This document shows, in pieces, positions 7,543-15,715 of a stretch of DNA of 64,000 nucleotides (positions within the stretch are counted from its first letter, which is position 1; every line of letters starts with the position of its first letter). A model generated the notes under the pieces. The model saw nothing but the letters and a program-made list of their open reading frames with translations. It did not search any database and was not told where the DNA came from. Position numbers and translations under genes: made by a program. The stretch spans positions 114,480 to 178,479 of the forward strand of contig NZ_FNGO01000002.1 in the NCBI RefSeq assembly GCF_900103135.1. The letters are read 5' to 3'. This DNA comes from Halarsenatibacter silvermanii (GTDB lineage Bacteria; Bacillota; Halanaerobiia; Halanaerobiales; Halarsenatibacteraceae).

Positions 7543-9513
7543 TTAACTCCAGGGCTGGCCCACAGCCGAAAACTCCAGTCTGGTTTCCAGAAAAATTCCC
7601 TCTTCTTTACGGGAGCCGGCTACCTTTCCGTATACATCCTCGCGTTCGTACTCAACCTTGATATCCCGGCCGCCCGATCTTTTAGCTTTTTCAAGAATGT
7701 ATTCTCGACCTTTCTCGATGGCGTTCTCAACTGCGTCTTCAAATTCCCGGTAGCCGAGCTTCTCATCGGGAAGATGTACTAAATAGCCAACATTTACCTC
7801 ATCGGTGCGGACTATTATGGTTTCTCGCTCGATGATCTTACCCATAACTGTACCGACTGCATTGGCTACCTCGGCTGCTTCCGGCAGTTTTAGTTCAGCA
7901 TTGAGTTTTTCTGCAACTTCAGGGAAATAAGCTCTGACCGGCGCTCCTACTCCCACCAGAGGAGGACCGAGTCTGCAGATAGTTTCCAAAAATTCACCGT
8001 TATCAGGTGAGATCAACCTGGCAATCATATATTCCATCTCCCGGGAAGAAAAATCTAGATCTTCCTCCCGGCCCAGCACTGCCTCGATGACCAGCGAGGT
8101 AATTTTATCATATACGCCGTTCAAAATTTCTTCAGCAAGTTCTTCCGGGTTTTGAGAATTTCTATTGGACATAACTTCCAGGGCAATCTCCGATGCCTGC
8201 TCATTCCAGCGATCAAACTCTCCACTGGTATGCAGAATATCGGTTGGTGTCAGGGAAGCTCTATGCAGACATCCCACTTTCACCAGCTGTTCCCAGGGGA
8301 GAAGTTCTGCATCCTGATCGAGTTTTCGCCCCAACTGCCATATGGTATGAGGCTTATCTTTGAGAACTGATACCAGCTCACGCTCCCGTTCGTTCAGCTC
8401 CATTCGCTCGGGTTCTGATAGATAAACCAGGGCTGAAACAGGCTGATAATTATAGGTGTAGGGATTCCTATCTCTGATTCGCTCGAGCTCATCGATTAAA
8501 TGAGGATATTTTTCGGCCGCCCAGCTGAGGGGAAAAACTCGCTGAGGCCCTATCGATGTTTCTCCATCTTTGGATATCTGGATAAGACTATCCCCTCCAA
8601 GACCGATAGTGGTTATATCAGCGGCTTTAACCCGGGTGTGCCAGCCGCCGACCATAGCTCCTCTGGGATTTATGCGGGGACTTCCTTCCTCCAGCAGAGC
8701 CAGATCGGTGGTCGTCCCACCCATGTCAACTATAATCCCATTTTCTATATCGGCCAGATGACGAGCTCCCACCACACTGGCCGCCGGGCCGGAAAGGGAA
8801 GTCTCGACCGGTCTTTCTCTGGCTTCCGAGGTGCTTATAAGGCTGCCGTCTCCGCGAACCACCATCACCGGGGCTGATATATCTCTTTCCTCTATCAGAG
8901 AATCCACACTTTCTATCAGCTCAGTTATAAGAGGCAAAAGCCGGGCATTGAAGACAGCTGTAACCGCCCGCTCCTGAAATCCAAGATCGCTGGTCAGCTG
9001 ATGTGCAGCTACCACCGGACAGCCGCTTTCCTCTCTCACTATTTCGGCCGCCTTCTGCTCCTGAATCGGATTGCGAACGCTGAGATAACCTGAAACCGCG
9101 AAAGCATCTACCTCGCCTTTCATCTCCCGGACCGCTTCTCTAATCTCCTGCTCATCTATTTCCTCTTTTATTTCACCTTTTATGCTGCAGCCTCCGGAAA
9201 CTACAGCCTGTTCATCAGCGGGCAATCGCTCCTCGGGCTCAAAGCCTAAAAGCAGGGTACCTACAGCGGCTCCCTGCCCCTCCACAATAGCATTGGTGGC
9301 CAGAGTGGTCGAAAGGGAAACAAGTTCAATTTTCTCCGCCAGAACGGATTCATCTGCCATCAGATCATTGAGGCAGTTTTCTATGGCTGCATTCAGATCT
9401 TCCCGGGTGGTTATCTGTTTGGTGCTGGTTACTATCTCTTCTGCGCCCAGATCCATCACAACTCCATCGGTAAATGTTCCTCCTGTGTCTATTCCCAGTG
9501 CTAATTCAGACAT
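7543..9513 (-). CDS. HyuA-type hydantoinase/oxoprolinase-family ATPase
   Basis: Protein of 656 residues of the hydantoinase/oxoprolinase A family. The start LGIDTGGTFTDGVVMD is the phosphate-1 loop of the ASKHA fold, LSTTLATNAIVEG follows, and IVDMGGTTTDLAL near residue 265 is the second phosphate loop. Family members use ATP to open lactam or hydantoin rings with a HyuB partner, but no hyuB is nearby. Solitary HyuA-like genes with MttB-family genes and DUF1638 occur in other anaerobes; a role in ATP-dependent handling of the corrinoid protein or an N-methylated ring substrate is possible. No [2Fe-2S] domain typical of RamA/RACo activators is seen. It is separated from mttB by a hairpin terminator. 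Confidence 0.8.
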   Translation of the reverse strand: MSELALGIDTGGTFTDGVVMDLGAEEIVTSTKQITTREDLNAAIENCLNDLMADESVLAEKIELVSLSTTLATNAIVEGQGAAVGTLLLGFEPEERLPADEQAVVSGGCSIKGEIKEEIDEQEIREAVREMKGEVDAFAVSGYLSVRNPIQEQKAAEIVREESGCPVVAAHQLTSDLGFQERAVTAVFNARLLPLITELIESVDSLIEERDISAPVMVVRGDGSLISTSEARERPVETSLSGPAASVVGARHLADIENGIIVDMGGTTTDLALLEEGSPRINPRGAMVGGWHTRVKAADITTIGLGGDSLIQISKDGETSIGPQRVFPLSWAAEKYPHLIDELERIRDRNPYTYNYQPVSALVYLSEPERMELNERERELVSVLKDKPHTIWQLGRKLDQDAELLPWEQLVKVGCLHRASLTPTDILHTSGEFDRWNEQASEIALEVMSNRNSQNPEELAEEILNGVYDKITSLVIEAVLGREEDLDFSSREMEYMIARLISPDNGEFLETICRLGPPLVGVGAPVRAYFPEVAEKLNAELKLPEAAEVANAVGTVMGKIIERETIIVRTDEVNVGYLVHLPDEKLGYREFEDAVENAIEKGREYILEKAKRSGGRDIKVEYEREDVYGKVAGSRKEEGIFLETRLEFSAVGQPWS

Positions 9514-9594
9514 CTAATTGTCCTCCTCAAGCTGATTAAAAACAAACAATTTTGCAGGATTGAGCCGTTTACAGGCTCCCCTGAATAAAAAGCC

Positions 9595-9648
9595 AAAAAA
9601 AATTTGTTGAGGAATAACCCACCCCGACAATCCGAGGCCGGGGCGGGT
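9595..9648 (-). terminator. Hairpin terminator after the first mttB
   Basis: On the minus strand a GC-rich 12-bp stem (9637-9648 paired with 9617-9628, a few G-U pairs) with an 8-base loop is followed, about 14 bases on, by a run of eight T (9595-9602). It lies between the mttB stop at 9673 and the HyuA-like start at 9513 and may reduce read-through. Confidence 0.55.
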
Positions 9649-9672
9649 AATCCTGTAGTTCTTTCCGGGCAT

Positions 9673-11124
9673 TTAAAGAATTTCGTTTTCAGCTCTCTGC
9701 ACGATTTCATTTAATCTTCTGCTCACAGCATCGGGAAGAGGTTCAGGTTCGTAATTCTCCACAATATCCATTACTTTTTCATGAGCTCTGTCATAAAGAG
9801 TATCCTCATCTTCGGCCCAATTATCGTAAAACTTGCGCTCGAACAGATCAGGATACCAGGTCTCTTCCTCGAAATGATTCATGGTATGCTGTTCGCCCAG
9901 GAAGTGGCCTCCCGGTCCGACATCATCAACTATTTCGGTGGCCAGCTTTTCCGGAGTTACATCGATTCCTTCAACGATCCTGCGGGCAAAACCGATCAGT
10001 TCATCGCTGATCACCAGATTTTCCAGGGAAGCACAATTGCCGTGTTCAATATATCCGACATCGTGATTTAGGTTAGCACCTGATTGAGCCGTTATCACGA
10101 TAGAAAGTGCATCCTCTATAGCCGCCTGTTCATCCACGATTTTTGCATCGGTGCAGCCGCAGGTTCCAAACATGGGGATGTCGATATAATTGGAAACGTC
10201 TGCCAGTGCTGCCTGCATCAGATGAAATTCGGGAGCACCGTAAGAGAATATTGTGGTGTTCATATCCATTATGGTGAATACTCCACCCATTACAAAAGGA
10301 TTACCCTTATTGGTCTGCTGATTCAGCACCAGCCCGCTCAGACTCTCGGCCAGGCCGGTAGCCATAGCGCCGGCCAGTGTGGCAGGCACAGTTCCTCCAG
10401 CCATTATGCAGGGTGTATAAACTACGGGCAGAGATTTTTTGGCGGCAAGGACGAGTTTTCCGGCCGCATCCTCAGCATGCTGCAGAGGTGATATGGGTTC
10501 GGCATAGAGAGTCATGAAAGGATTTTCCCTGAGCTCCGCTTCTCCGCCGGCAATAACCTCACACATCTCTATGATATCTCCATAACCTTCGGCATCGTTT
10601 GCAGTAATTACTATCGGTTTGGATGAATTTTCGACCATCGCCTGAAATTGATGGCGGTCATAAACCGGCTGCGGGACATCCTGAACTATACCCAGAGACA
10701 TAACAAAGTCCAGGTTGTCAAGCGCATCTATGGTTTTGGTAGCCATTTGAACAGATTCTTTACTGGCTTTAACTCTTTCTCCGGTACGGGGATCGCGAAA
10801 ATGGGGTGTGTCAGAACCCGTGCCGAAATAGGCATTGTTGCCGGCCAGCTCCATAACCCTCTCCTTGGTTCGGCTGTTGCTGAGCGTTACCTTGTGGGGG
10901 GCAGTGCGGATAGCATCTTCAACTAGTCTGGAAGGAACTCGCACGTTATTGCCTTCCACATAACAACCGGCATCTTCCATGATTTCCAGGGCCTCGTCAT
11001 GATAATATACTACACCTGTTCTTTCCAGAATTTCCATTGAAGCTTCCAGAATTTTTTCGATTTCATCTTCAGACAGAACTTCCAGTTTGGTGCCCTGTAT
11101 AGTCCTGTAATTAGCTTTCTTCAT
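9673..11124 (-). CDS. MttB-family (non-pyrrolysine) corrinoid methyltransferase, copy 1
   Basis: TIM-barrel methyltransferase of 483 residues of the MttB superfamily. Landmarks are SMEILERTGVVYY near the N terminus, ITANDAEGYGD, YAEPISPLQHAEDA, FTIMDMNTTIFSYGAPE and the C-terminal DVGPGGHFLGEQHT. The frame has no in-frame TAG, so it is not pyrrolysine-dependent trimethylamine MttB but one of the MtgB/MtpB/MtcB-like enzymes acting on quaternary amines such as glycine betaine, proline betaine or carnitine. It moves a methyl group to the cobalt of the corrinoid protein encoded 21 bases upstream. The substrate cannot be decided from sequence; betaine would suit a halophile. Confidence 0.92.
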   Translation of the reverse strand: MKKANYRTIQGTKLEVLSEDEIEKILEASMEILERTGVVYYHDEALEIMEDAGCYVEGNNVRVPSRLVEDAIRTAPHKVTLSNSRTKERVMELAGNNAYFGTGSDTPHFRDPRTGERVKASKESVQMATKTIDALDNLDFVMSLGIVQDVPQPVYDRHQFQAMVENSSKPIVITANDAEGYGDIIEMCEVIAGGEAELRENPFMTLYAEPISPLQHAEDAAGKLVLAAKKSLPVVYTPCIMAGGTVPATLAGAMATGLAESLSGLVLNQQTNKGNPFVMGGVFTIMDMNTTIFSYGAPEFHLMQAALADVSNYIDIPMFGTCGCTDAKIVDEQAAIEDALSIVITAQSGANLNHDVGYIEHGNCASLENLVISDELIGFARRIVEGIDVTPEKLATEIVDDVGPGGHFLGEQHTMNHFEEETWYPDLFERKFYDNWAEDEDTLYDRAHEKVMDIVENYEPEPLPDAVSRRLNEIVQRAENEIL

Positions 11125-11145
11125 ATTTTATTACCCCCACCTTAT

Positions 11146-11778
11146 TTAAGAGGTCATTTCCTGTACCAGATCTTTGGCGGAAGCAGCATCCGGAGCCCAG
11201 CCATCAGCACCGATATCATCAGCAAATTCTTTGGTCACCGGAGCGCCACCTACTAATACTTCAACATCATCTTTCAGCCCCTCTTCTTCGAGAACTTCAA
11301 TTACGTTCTGCATCTCCATCATGGTGGTGGTCAAAAGCGCACTCATACCCAGCACATCAGCATTGTTTTCTCTGACCGCATCCACTATTTCATCGGCCGG
11401 CAGGTCTACTCCCAGGTCGATAACCTCCATGCCGCCGCTTTCCAGCATCATTCCGACCAGGTTCTTACCGATATCATGCAGGTCACCTTCGACGGTAGCC
11501 AGCACTACTGTCACAGATTCTTCTCTATCAGCGGCAGTGAGAAGAGGGTTGACCAATTCCATGCCCGCCTTCATGGCTTTAGCCGACATCAATACTTCTG
11601 GAACAAACATATCTCCTGCTTTAAATCTCTCACCCACTACATTCATCCCGCTGATTAAACCCTCGGAGATTATCTCCTGGGGTTCTGTGTCCTCATCTAT
11701 TGCCTCCTGGGTAAGCTCCTTCACAGCCTCCTGATCACCATCAATAACCTTTTCTCTCATCTTTTCATAATCTGGCAT
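11146..11778 (-). CDS. MttC-like corrinoid methyl-carrier protein, copy 1
   Basis: Corrinoid protein of 210 residues. Residues 1-85 form the helical cap (LISGMNVVGERFKAGDMFVP) and residues 90-208 the B12-binding Rossmann domain with GDLHDIGKN; His101 is the lower axial cobalt ligand, and GMSALLTTTM follows. It receives the methyl group from the adjacent MttB-family enzyme and passes it towards tetrahydrofolate. A 212-base block (11282-11493) is almost identical in DNA to the second copy at 13485-13696, while the flanks differ at many silent sites. It is the third gene of the operon that begins at 13981. Confidence 0.93.
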   Translation of the reverse strand: MPDYEKMREKVIDGDQEAVKELTQEAIDEDTEPQEIISEGLISGMNVVGERFKAGDMFVPEVLMSAKAMKAGMELVNPLLTAADREESVTVVLATVEGDLHDIGKNLVGMMLESGGMEVIDLGVDLPADEIVDAVRENNADVLGMSALLTTTMMEMQNVIEVLEEEGLKDDVEVLVGGAPVTKEFADDIGADGWAPDAASAKDLVQEMTS

Positions 11779-11854
11779 GTTAACTATCCCCCTCTACTTT
11801 TTTTAATTCTTGTATATTTTAATAGATGCTGCTCAATTTTAAAAGGCGATTTCA

Positions 11855-13330
11855 TCAATCGCGTTCGGCTTCTCTTTCTTCAGCCCGCTCCAAAATCTTA
11901 TCAACCTCTTCCTGCTTGTCATCGGGAAGCTCTGGGGCTTCATAATTCTCAAGAATATCGTGCAGCTTATTTTTTATCCGATCGCTCATGCGTGAGCTGT
12001 CAGCCTTTTCCTTCCAGCCGTCGTAACGCATTCTATTGATCAGATCAGGAAACCAGGTCTGATTTTTAAAGTGTTTGCGGGTATGATCTTCGCCCAGGAA
12101 ATGACCTCCCACACCTACCTCATCCACAACATCAACTGCCAGAGTTTCGTCGGTTACCTCGATTCCATTCATAAAGCGGCGAACCATTCCTATTATTTCA
12201 TCATCCATTACCAGCTGTTCCAGGCTGCCCATGTTGCCTGAACTCATGTAACCGCAGTCGTGAACTAAGTTGGCGCCCGATTGAGCTGCCGTAAGTATGC
12301 TCATAGCTGCTTCTGCTGCTGCCTGTTCATCGATGGTATGGGAATCTGTGCATCCTGCTGTGCCGAACACAGGCACTCCCATGTGGCTTGAAACCTGAGC
12401 TATGCCGGCCTGCAGGCAGTTAAATTCGGGGCTGCCGTAGCTGTAAACTGTGGTATTCATATCCATAATGCCGTAGACTCCGCCCATAATGATCGGAGTT
12501 CCGCGGTTGGCCAGCTGAGCAAGAGTTATACCTGTAACGCTTTCCGCTATTCCCTGAACGAGAGTAGCAGCCAGAGTGGCAGGGCAGGTTGCACCAGAGA
12601 TAATGCAGGGGGTGTAGACGATGGGTATACGTTTACGAGAAGCCAGCAAAACTTTGTCAATAGCCTCACGACCATGAAGAAGAGGTGAAGTGGGCTCGGA
12701 ATAGAGGAAGAAAAAGGGCTTTTTCTGAAGTTCTTCCAGCGAACCGGCCACGACAGAGGCCATATCGATCATATCTTCGTACTGTTCGATGTCAAAACCC
12801 CAGTGAACAATGGGCTTATTGGTGTTTTCCAGCATTGCTTTAAAAGCATGAACATCGGCTATATTTTCTGTTACATCGCTGGGAGTTCCCAGATCCATAA
12901 CATAGTCAATATTGTCCAGAGCATCACATACCTTAGCCGCATTTCTGTTGTCCTGAACCACAGGACGACGCCTCTCTCCAGAGTAAGGATCGCGATGATA
13001 AGTATTGGTTGGTCCGGGGCCAAAATGAGTTTTGTCATCATGTAAATCCAGAGCAGCTTTACCTTCCTGATCATAAAGGGTGATCTTAGAAGGGGCGTTA
13101 TTCACCGCCCACTGACTCAAACCGACAGGTATCTTAACCAGCTCATCATCCTCTATCCAGCAGCCTGCCTCTTCGAAAATCTCCCGGGCTTCTTCCGAAA
13201 ACACCTTGACACCAGTCTTTTCCAGCACTTCCAGAGCGGCCATATAAATCTCTTCACACTCATCTTCAGACAGTGACTGAAAATTCACAGTAGAGTTGGC
13301 TTCGAATCTGGCCCTCTTGTAGTTTGACAT
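11855..13330 (-). CDS. MttB-family (non-pyrrolysine) corrinoid methyltransferase, copy 2
   Basis: Second MttB-superfamily enzyme, 491 residues, clearly paralogous to the downstream copy: ALEVLEKTGVKVF, YSEPTSPLLHGREA, YGIMDMNTTVYSYGSPE, CGYMSSGNMGSLEQLV and DEVGVGGHFLGEDHT. There is no in-frame amber codon. The two copies differ throughout, so they may accept different methylated amines while using near-identical corrinoid partners. Its own corrinoid gene is 21 bases upstream, giving a repeated pattern of corrinoid gene then methyltransferase. No separate methylcorrinoid:THF methyltransferase (MtgA/MtvA type) is present in the window. Confidence 0.92.
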   Translation of the reverse strand: MSNYKRARFEANSTVNFQSLSEDECEEIYMAALEVLEKTGVKVFSEEAREIFEEAGCWIEDDELVKIPVGLSQWAVNNAPSKITLYDQEGKAALDLHDDKTHFGPGPTNTYHRDPYSGERRRPVVQDNRNAAKVCDALDNIDYVMDLGTPSDVTENIADVHAFKAMLENTNKPIVHWGFDIEQYEDMIDMASVVAGSLEELQKKPFFFLYSEPTSPLLHGREAIDKVLLASRKRIPIVYTPCIISGATCPATLAATLVQGIAESVTGITLAQLANRGTPIIMGGVYGIMDMNTTVYSYGSPEFNCLQAGIAQVSSHMGVPVFGTAGCTDSHTIDEQAAAEAAMSILTAAQSGANLVHDCGYMSSGNMGSLEQLVMDDEIIGMVRRFMNGIEVTDETLAVDVVDEVGVGGHFLGEDHTRKHFKNQTWFPDLINRMRYDGWKEKADSSRMSDRIKNKLHDILENYEAPELPDDKQEEVDKILERAEEREAERD

Positions 13331-13351
13331 TATCTTACCCCCTTTTATTTT

Positions 13352-13981
13352 CTAAACCATTTCCTGCACTAAATCTTTAGCAGAGGCTGCATCCGGGGCC
13401 CAGCCATCAGCACCGATATCATCAGCAAATTCTTTGGTCACCGGAGCGCCGCCCACTAAAACATCAACATCATCTTTAAGTCCTTCTTCTTCGAGAACTT
13501 CAATTACGTTCTGCATCTCCATCATGGTGGTGGTCAAAAGCGCACTCATACCCAGCACATCGGCATTGTTTTCTCTGACCGCATCCACTATTTCATCGGC
13601 CGGCAGGTCTACTCCCAGGTCGATAACCTCCATGCCGCCGCTTTCCAGCATCATTCCGACCAGGTTCTTACCGATATCATGCAGGTCACCTTCGACAGTG
13701 CCTAAAACTACAGTGGTCGACTCCTCTCTGTCGCCTTCGGTAAGGAGCGGATTAACTATCTCCATACCGGCCTTCATGGCCTTGGCCGACATCAATACTT
13801 CCGGAACGAACATATCTCCCGCTTTAAATCTCTCCCCCACTACATTCATGCCGGCTATTAATCCCTCAGAAATGACTTCCTGAGGTTCTGCTCCTTCATC
13901 AACTATTTCCTGAGTCAATTCAGCTACGTTCTCCTGATCTCCTGCAATAACTTTTTCGCTCATCTTTTCATAATCTGGCAT
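13352..13981 (-). CDS. MttC-like corrinoid methyl-carrier protein, copy 2
   Basis: Corrinoid protein of 209 residues, nearly identical to the downstream copy: same cap-domain motif, GDLHDIGKN with the cobalt-ligating His at residue 101, and GMSALLTTTM. The N-terminal 45 residues differ more (IAGDQENVAELTQ), which could set the preference for a methyltransferase partner. First gene of the leftward methyltransferase operon, preceded by a promoter-like sequence and two palindromic operator candidates. A GGGGG-rich ribosome site precedes the ATG. Confidence 0.93.
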   Translation of the reverse strand: MPDYEKMSEKVIAGDQENVAELTQEIVDEGAEPQEVISEGLIAGMNVVGERFKAGDMFVPEVLMSAKAMKAGMEIVNPLLTEGDREESTTVVLGTVEGDLHDIGKNLVGMMLESGGMEVIDLGVDLPADEIVDAVRENNADVLGMSALLTTTMMEMQNVIEVLEEEGLKDDVDVLVGGAPVTKEFADDIGADGWAPDAASAKDLVQEMV

Positions 13982-14030
13982 TTTTTGTATCCCCCTGCTG
14001 TTTGTAATTATATATATTGTCTATTTGGGT

Positions 14031-14059
14031 ATTATAATCATGATTATTTCGGTTTAAAA
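14031..14059 (-). promoter_or_regulatory. Putative promoter of the methyltransferase operon
   Basis: On the minus strand a perfect -10 TATAAT (14031-14036) is 17 bases from a weak -35 TTTTAA (14054-14059). A palindromic operator candidate overlaps the -10 and spacer, so a protein bound there would block RNA polymerase. Leader of about 45 bases to the ATG at 13981. Confidence 0.45.
14034..14047. promoter_or_regulatory. Palindromic operator candidate ATAATCATGATTAT
   Basis: Perfect 14-bp palindrome overlapping the putative -10 region of the corrinoid/mttB operon. The same core, AATCATGATT, recurs at 14082-14091 and inside the 20-bp palindrome at 61387-61406 beside the XRE-cupin regulator gene. 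Confidence 0.55.
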
Positions 14060-14081
14060 AAATAATTACCTCGTGTAAAAT

Positions 14082-14091
14082 AATCATGATT
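14082..14091. promoter_or_regulatory. Second operator candidate, AATCATGATT
   Basis: Perfect 10-bp palindrome whose centre is 46 bases upstream of the centre of the first one, a spacing suited to a looped or cooperative repressor or an upstream activator site. Only three copies of this 10-mer were noticed in the window, all in intergenic DNA or overlapping a stop codon. Confidence 0.5.
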
Positions 14092-14155
14092 TTCCCTATA
14101 TAATAATTTGTATACTGATATCCAAATTCCTCTTTTTTAAAAATAAACTTTTATC

Positions 14156-14195
14156 AAAAAACTTTTTTAAGCCAGCACCGGCATCAGCGCCAGCT
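14156..14195 (-). terminator. Hairpin terminator after the 134-residue gene
   Basis: On the minus strand a 9-bp stem (14187-14195 with 14170-14178, three G-U pairs) is followed by an A-tract and then six T (14156-14161). It would end transcripts from the gene at 14309-14713 before the methyltransferase promoter. The T-run is offset from the stem, hence moderate confidence. The rest of 13982-14308 is AT-rich and otherwise holds the promoter and operators listed separately. Confidence 0.45.
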
Positions 14196-14308
14196 AAGAT
14201 ATGCTGATCTATTATTTAGTTTTTCCTCATTATTAATAATTAAATGAAACGGGCTATTTTTCCTTTAAATTAAGATAATCACAACCAATGATTATAGGTC
14301 AATCGAAT

Positions 14309-14713
14309 TCACCAGCCGGGATCAAAACGGTCGTTATTAATTCTTTTCCGCAAAGAGTTTATCAGTTTTTTTACGTGTTTCCAGGATTTCAGCTCACTTT
14401 CTCTATAAATATTACCATCAATCCCCCGAAAAGTTCGCTCTCTCCCCCGACTGCGATGGGGAAGAGAGCCGAGCTTTTTGAGTAAAAATGCAAATCTTTC
14501 TCTCACACTGGAGGCTGTTTTTACGCCATCTCTGGCCAACCCCTCTGCCTCTGCCGGCTCTATCTCCTTCAAACAGTAAAGATCTATCAGGGTTCCGATC
14601 ACATCATCATTGTAATGAAGCCTCCTGTACTGAATAATTTCCTCGCTTATCTCAAGGAGTTTGTTTTCAAGATGGGTATAATCTTTGTCGCTGTCTTCTT
14701 TTAATTGGCTCAT
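14309..14713 (-). CDS. Hypothetical basic protein, 134 residues
   Basis: Not recognised. The N-terminal half is acidic and helical, with HLENKLLEISEEIIQYRRL; the C-terminal half is basic, with RSRGRERTFRGIDGNIYR and KLINSLRKRI. It lies 38 bases after the LivM stop, so may be the last gene of the LIV transporter operon, and is followed by a terminator. It has no signal peptide or membrane segment and no clear helix-turn-helix. The basic tail might bind nucleic acid, which is only a guess. Confidence 0.5.
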   Translation of the reverse strand: MSQLKEDSDKDYTHLENKLLEISEEIIQYRRLHYNDDVIGTLIDLYCLKEIEPAEAEGLARDGVKTASSVRERFAFLLKKLGSLPHRSRGRERTFRGIDGNIYRESELKSWKHVKKLINSLRKRINNDRFDPGW

Positions 14714-14751
14714 TTATTTCACTCCGCTGAATATACTTTTTTGATAATATT

Positions 14752-15702
14752 TTATTCCACCCTCTCTTCAACTTTACCGGCGGCAGCCGAAACGGCTCTT
14801 TCGCGGCCGATCAATCCCCGGGGGCGGAATCTCAGAATAGCAATTATGATGACCCCGACAGTCAACATACGCACATGCGGCAGCTGCTCGGCTCCCAGCG
14901 GAAAATACCCGGCAAAAATTTCGCTGGTGCTCCAGGCAGTCCAGATGAAAAAGGCGCCGATTATTGAACCCTTATTGTTGCCGCTGCCGCCGGCCACAAC
15001 CATCAACAGAGGAATAAATGTCATCATGATGTCATCATAGGATTCTGGGTTGATATAGGCCTGATAATGAGCATAAACGGCGCCTCCCAGTCCTATTATC
15101 ATCGCCCCCAATACCAGCGACTGCATGCGGTAGGAAAATATGTCCTTCCCCAGCATTTGAGTCAAAAGCTCATCTTCTTTAATTGCCATCTGAATTCTTC
15201 CCCAGGGAGAATGAACCAGTCTTTCCAGCACAATATAAACCAGAACCATCAGCAGAAAAGAAACGACTGCATAAGCCACGTAGATAAAAAATGGATGATC
15301 AAAATACCAGTCAAAAGGACGGGGTATGTCGCCTATTCCCCAGACTCCATCTCCTATCCAGCCTTCGTTTATCAAAACAGCCTGAACCATCATCCCCAGC
15401 CCCAGGGTGGCTATGGCGAAAAATCCGAATTCCAGGTGAAGAGTTACCCTGCCAATAATAGCACCTAAAAGACCGGCTATCAGCGCAGCTACAATCAGCC
15501 CCACGGGATAGGGCATGGCAAAACCACCAATCCTGCCGGCTGAAGGAGAGGTGGTCATTATAACAGCTCCATAACCCCCAACAGCTGCCATTCCGTGGAC
15601 AGCAAGGTTGAATAAACCGGTGTATCCCCACTGCAAATTCAAACCCATAGCTATAATAGCATAAGCAGACCCAACGCAGATAATACTCAAAAGATATTGC
15701 AT
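14752..15702 (-). CDS. livM: Branched-chain amino-acid-type ABC permease LivM
   Basis: Inner-membrane permease of 316 residues with many hydrophobic helices. Family landmarks are GLNLQWGYTGLFNLAVHG near residue 21, the cytoplasmic coupling region ending AIKEDELLTQMLGKDIF near residue 190, and GGAVYAHYQAYINPE. LivM pairs with LivH to form the channel of a high-affinity amino-acid or amide importer. It lies 13 bases downstream of livH in the order livK-livG-livF-livH-livM. LIV-type systems also carry urea, amides or short peptides, so the substrate is open. Confidence 0.9.
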   Translation of the reverse strand: MQYLLSIICVGSAYAIIAMGLNLQWGYTGLFNLAVHGMAAVGGYGAVIMTTSPSAGRIGGFAMPYPVGLIVAALIAGLLGAIIGRVTLHLEFGFFAIATLGLGMMVQAVLINEGWIGDGVWGIGDIPRPFDWYFDHPFFIYVAYAVVSFLLMVLVYIVLERLVHSPWGRIQMAIKEDELLTQMLGKDIFSYRMQSLVLGAMIIGLGGAVYAHYQAYINPESYDDIMMTFIPLLMVVAGGSGNNKGSIIGAFFIWTAWSTSEIFAGYFPLGAEQLPHVRMLTVGVIIIAILRFRPRGLIGRERAVSAAAGKVEERVE

Positions 15703-15715
15703 GATCTTACCTCCT

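Noticed and set aside
9673-13330. Possible pyrrolysine (amber) codon in the MttB-family genes
   Set aside because: Both frames are complete without an in-frame TAG, so they belong to the non-pyrrolysine branch.
13982-14308. Cobalamin riboswitch before the corrinoid operon
   Set aside because: The gap is AT-rich, with no B12-box-like sequence; the only structures seen are a terminator hairpin and two short palindromes.
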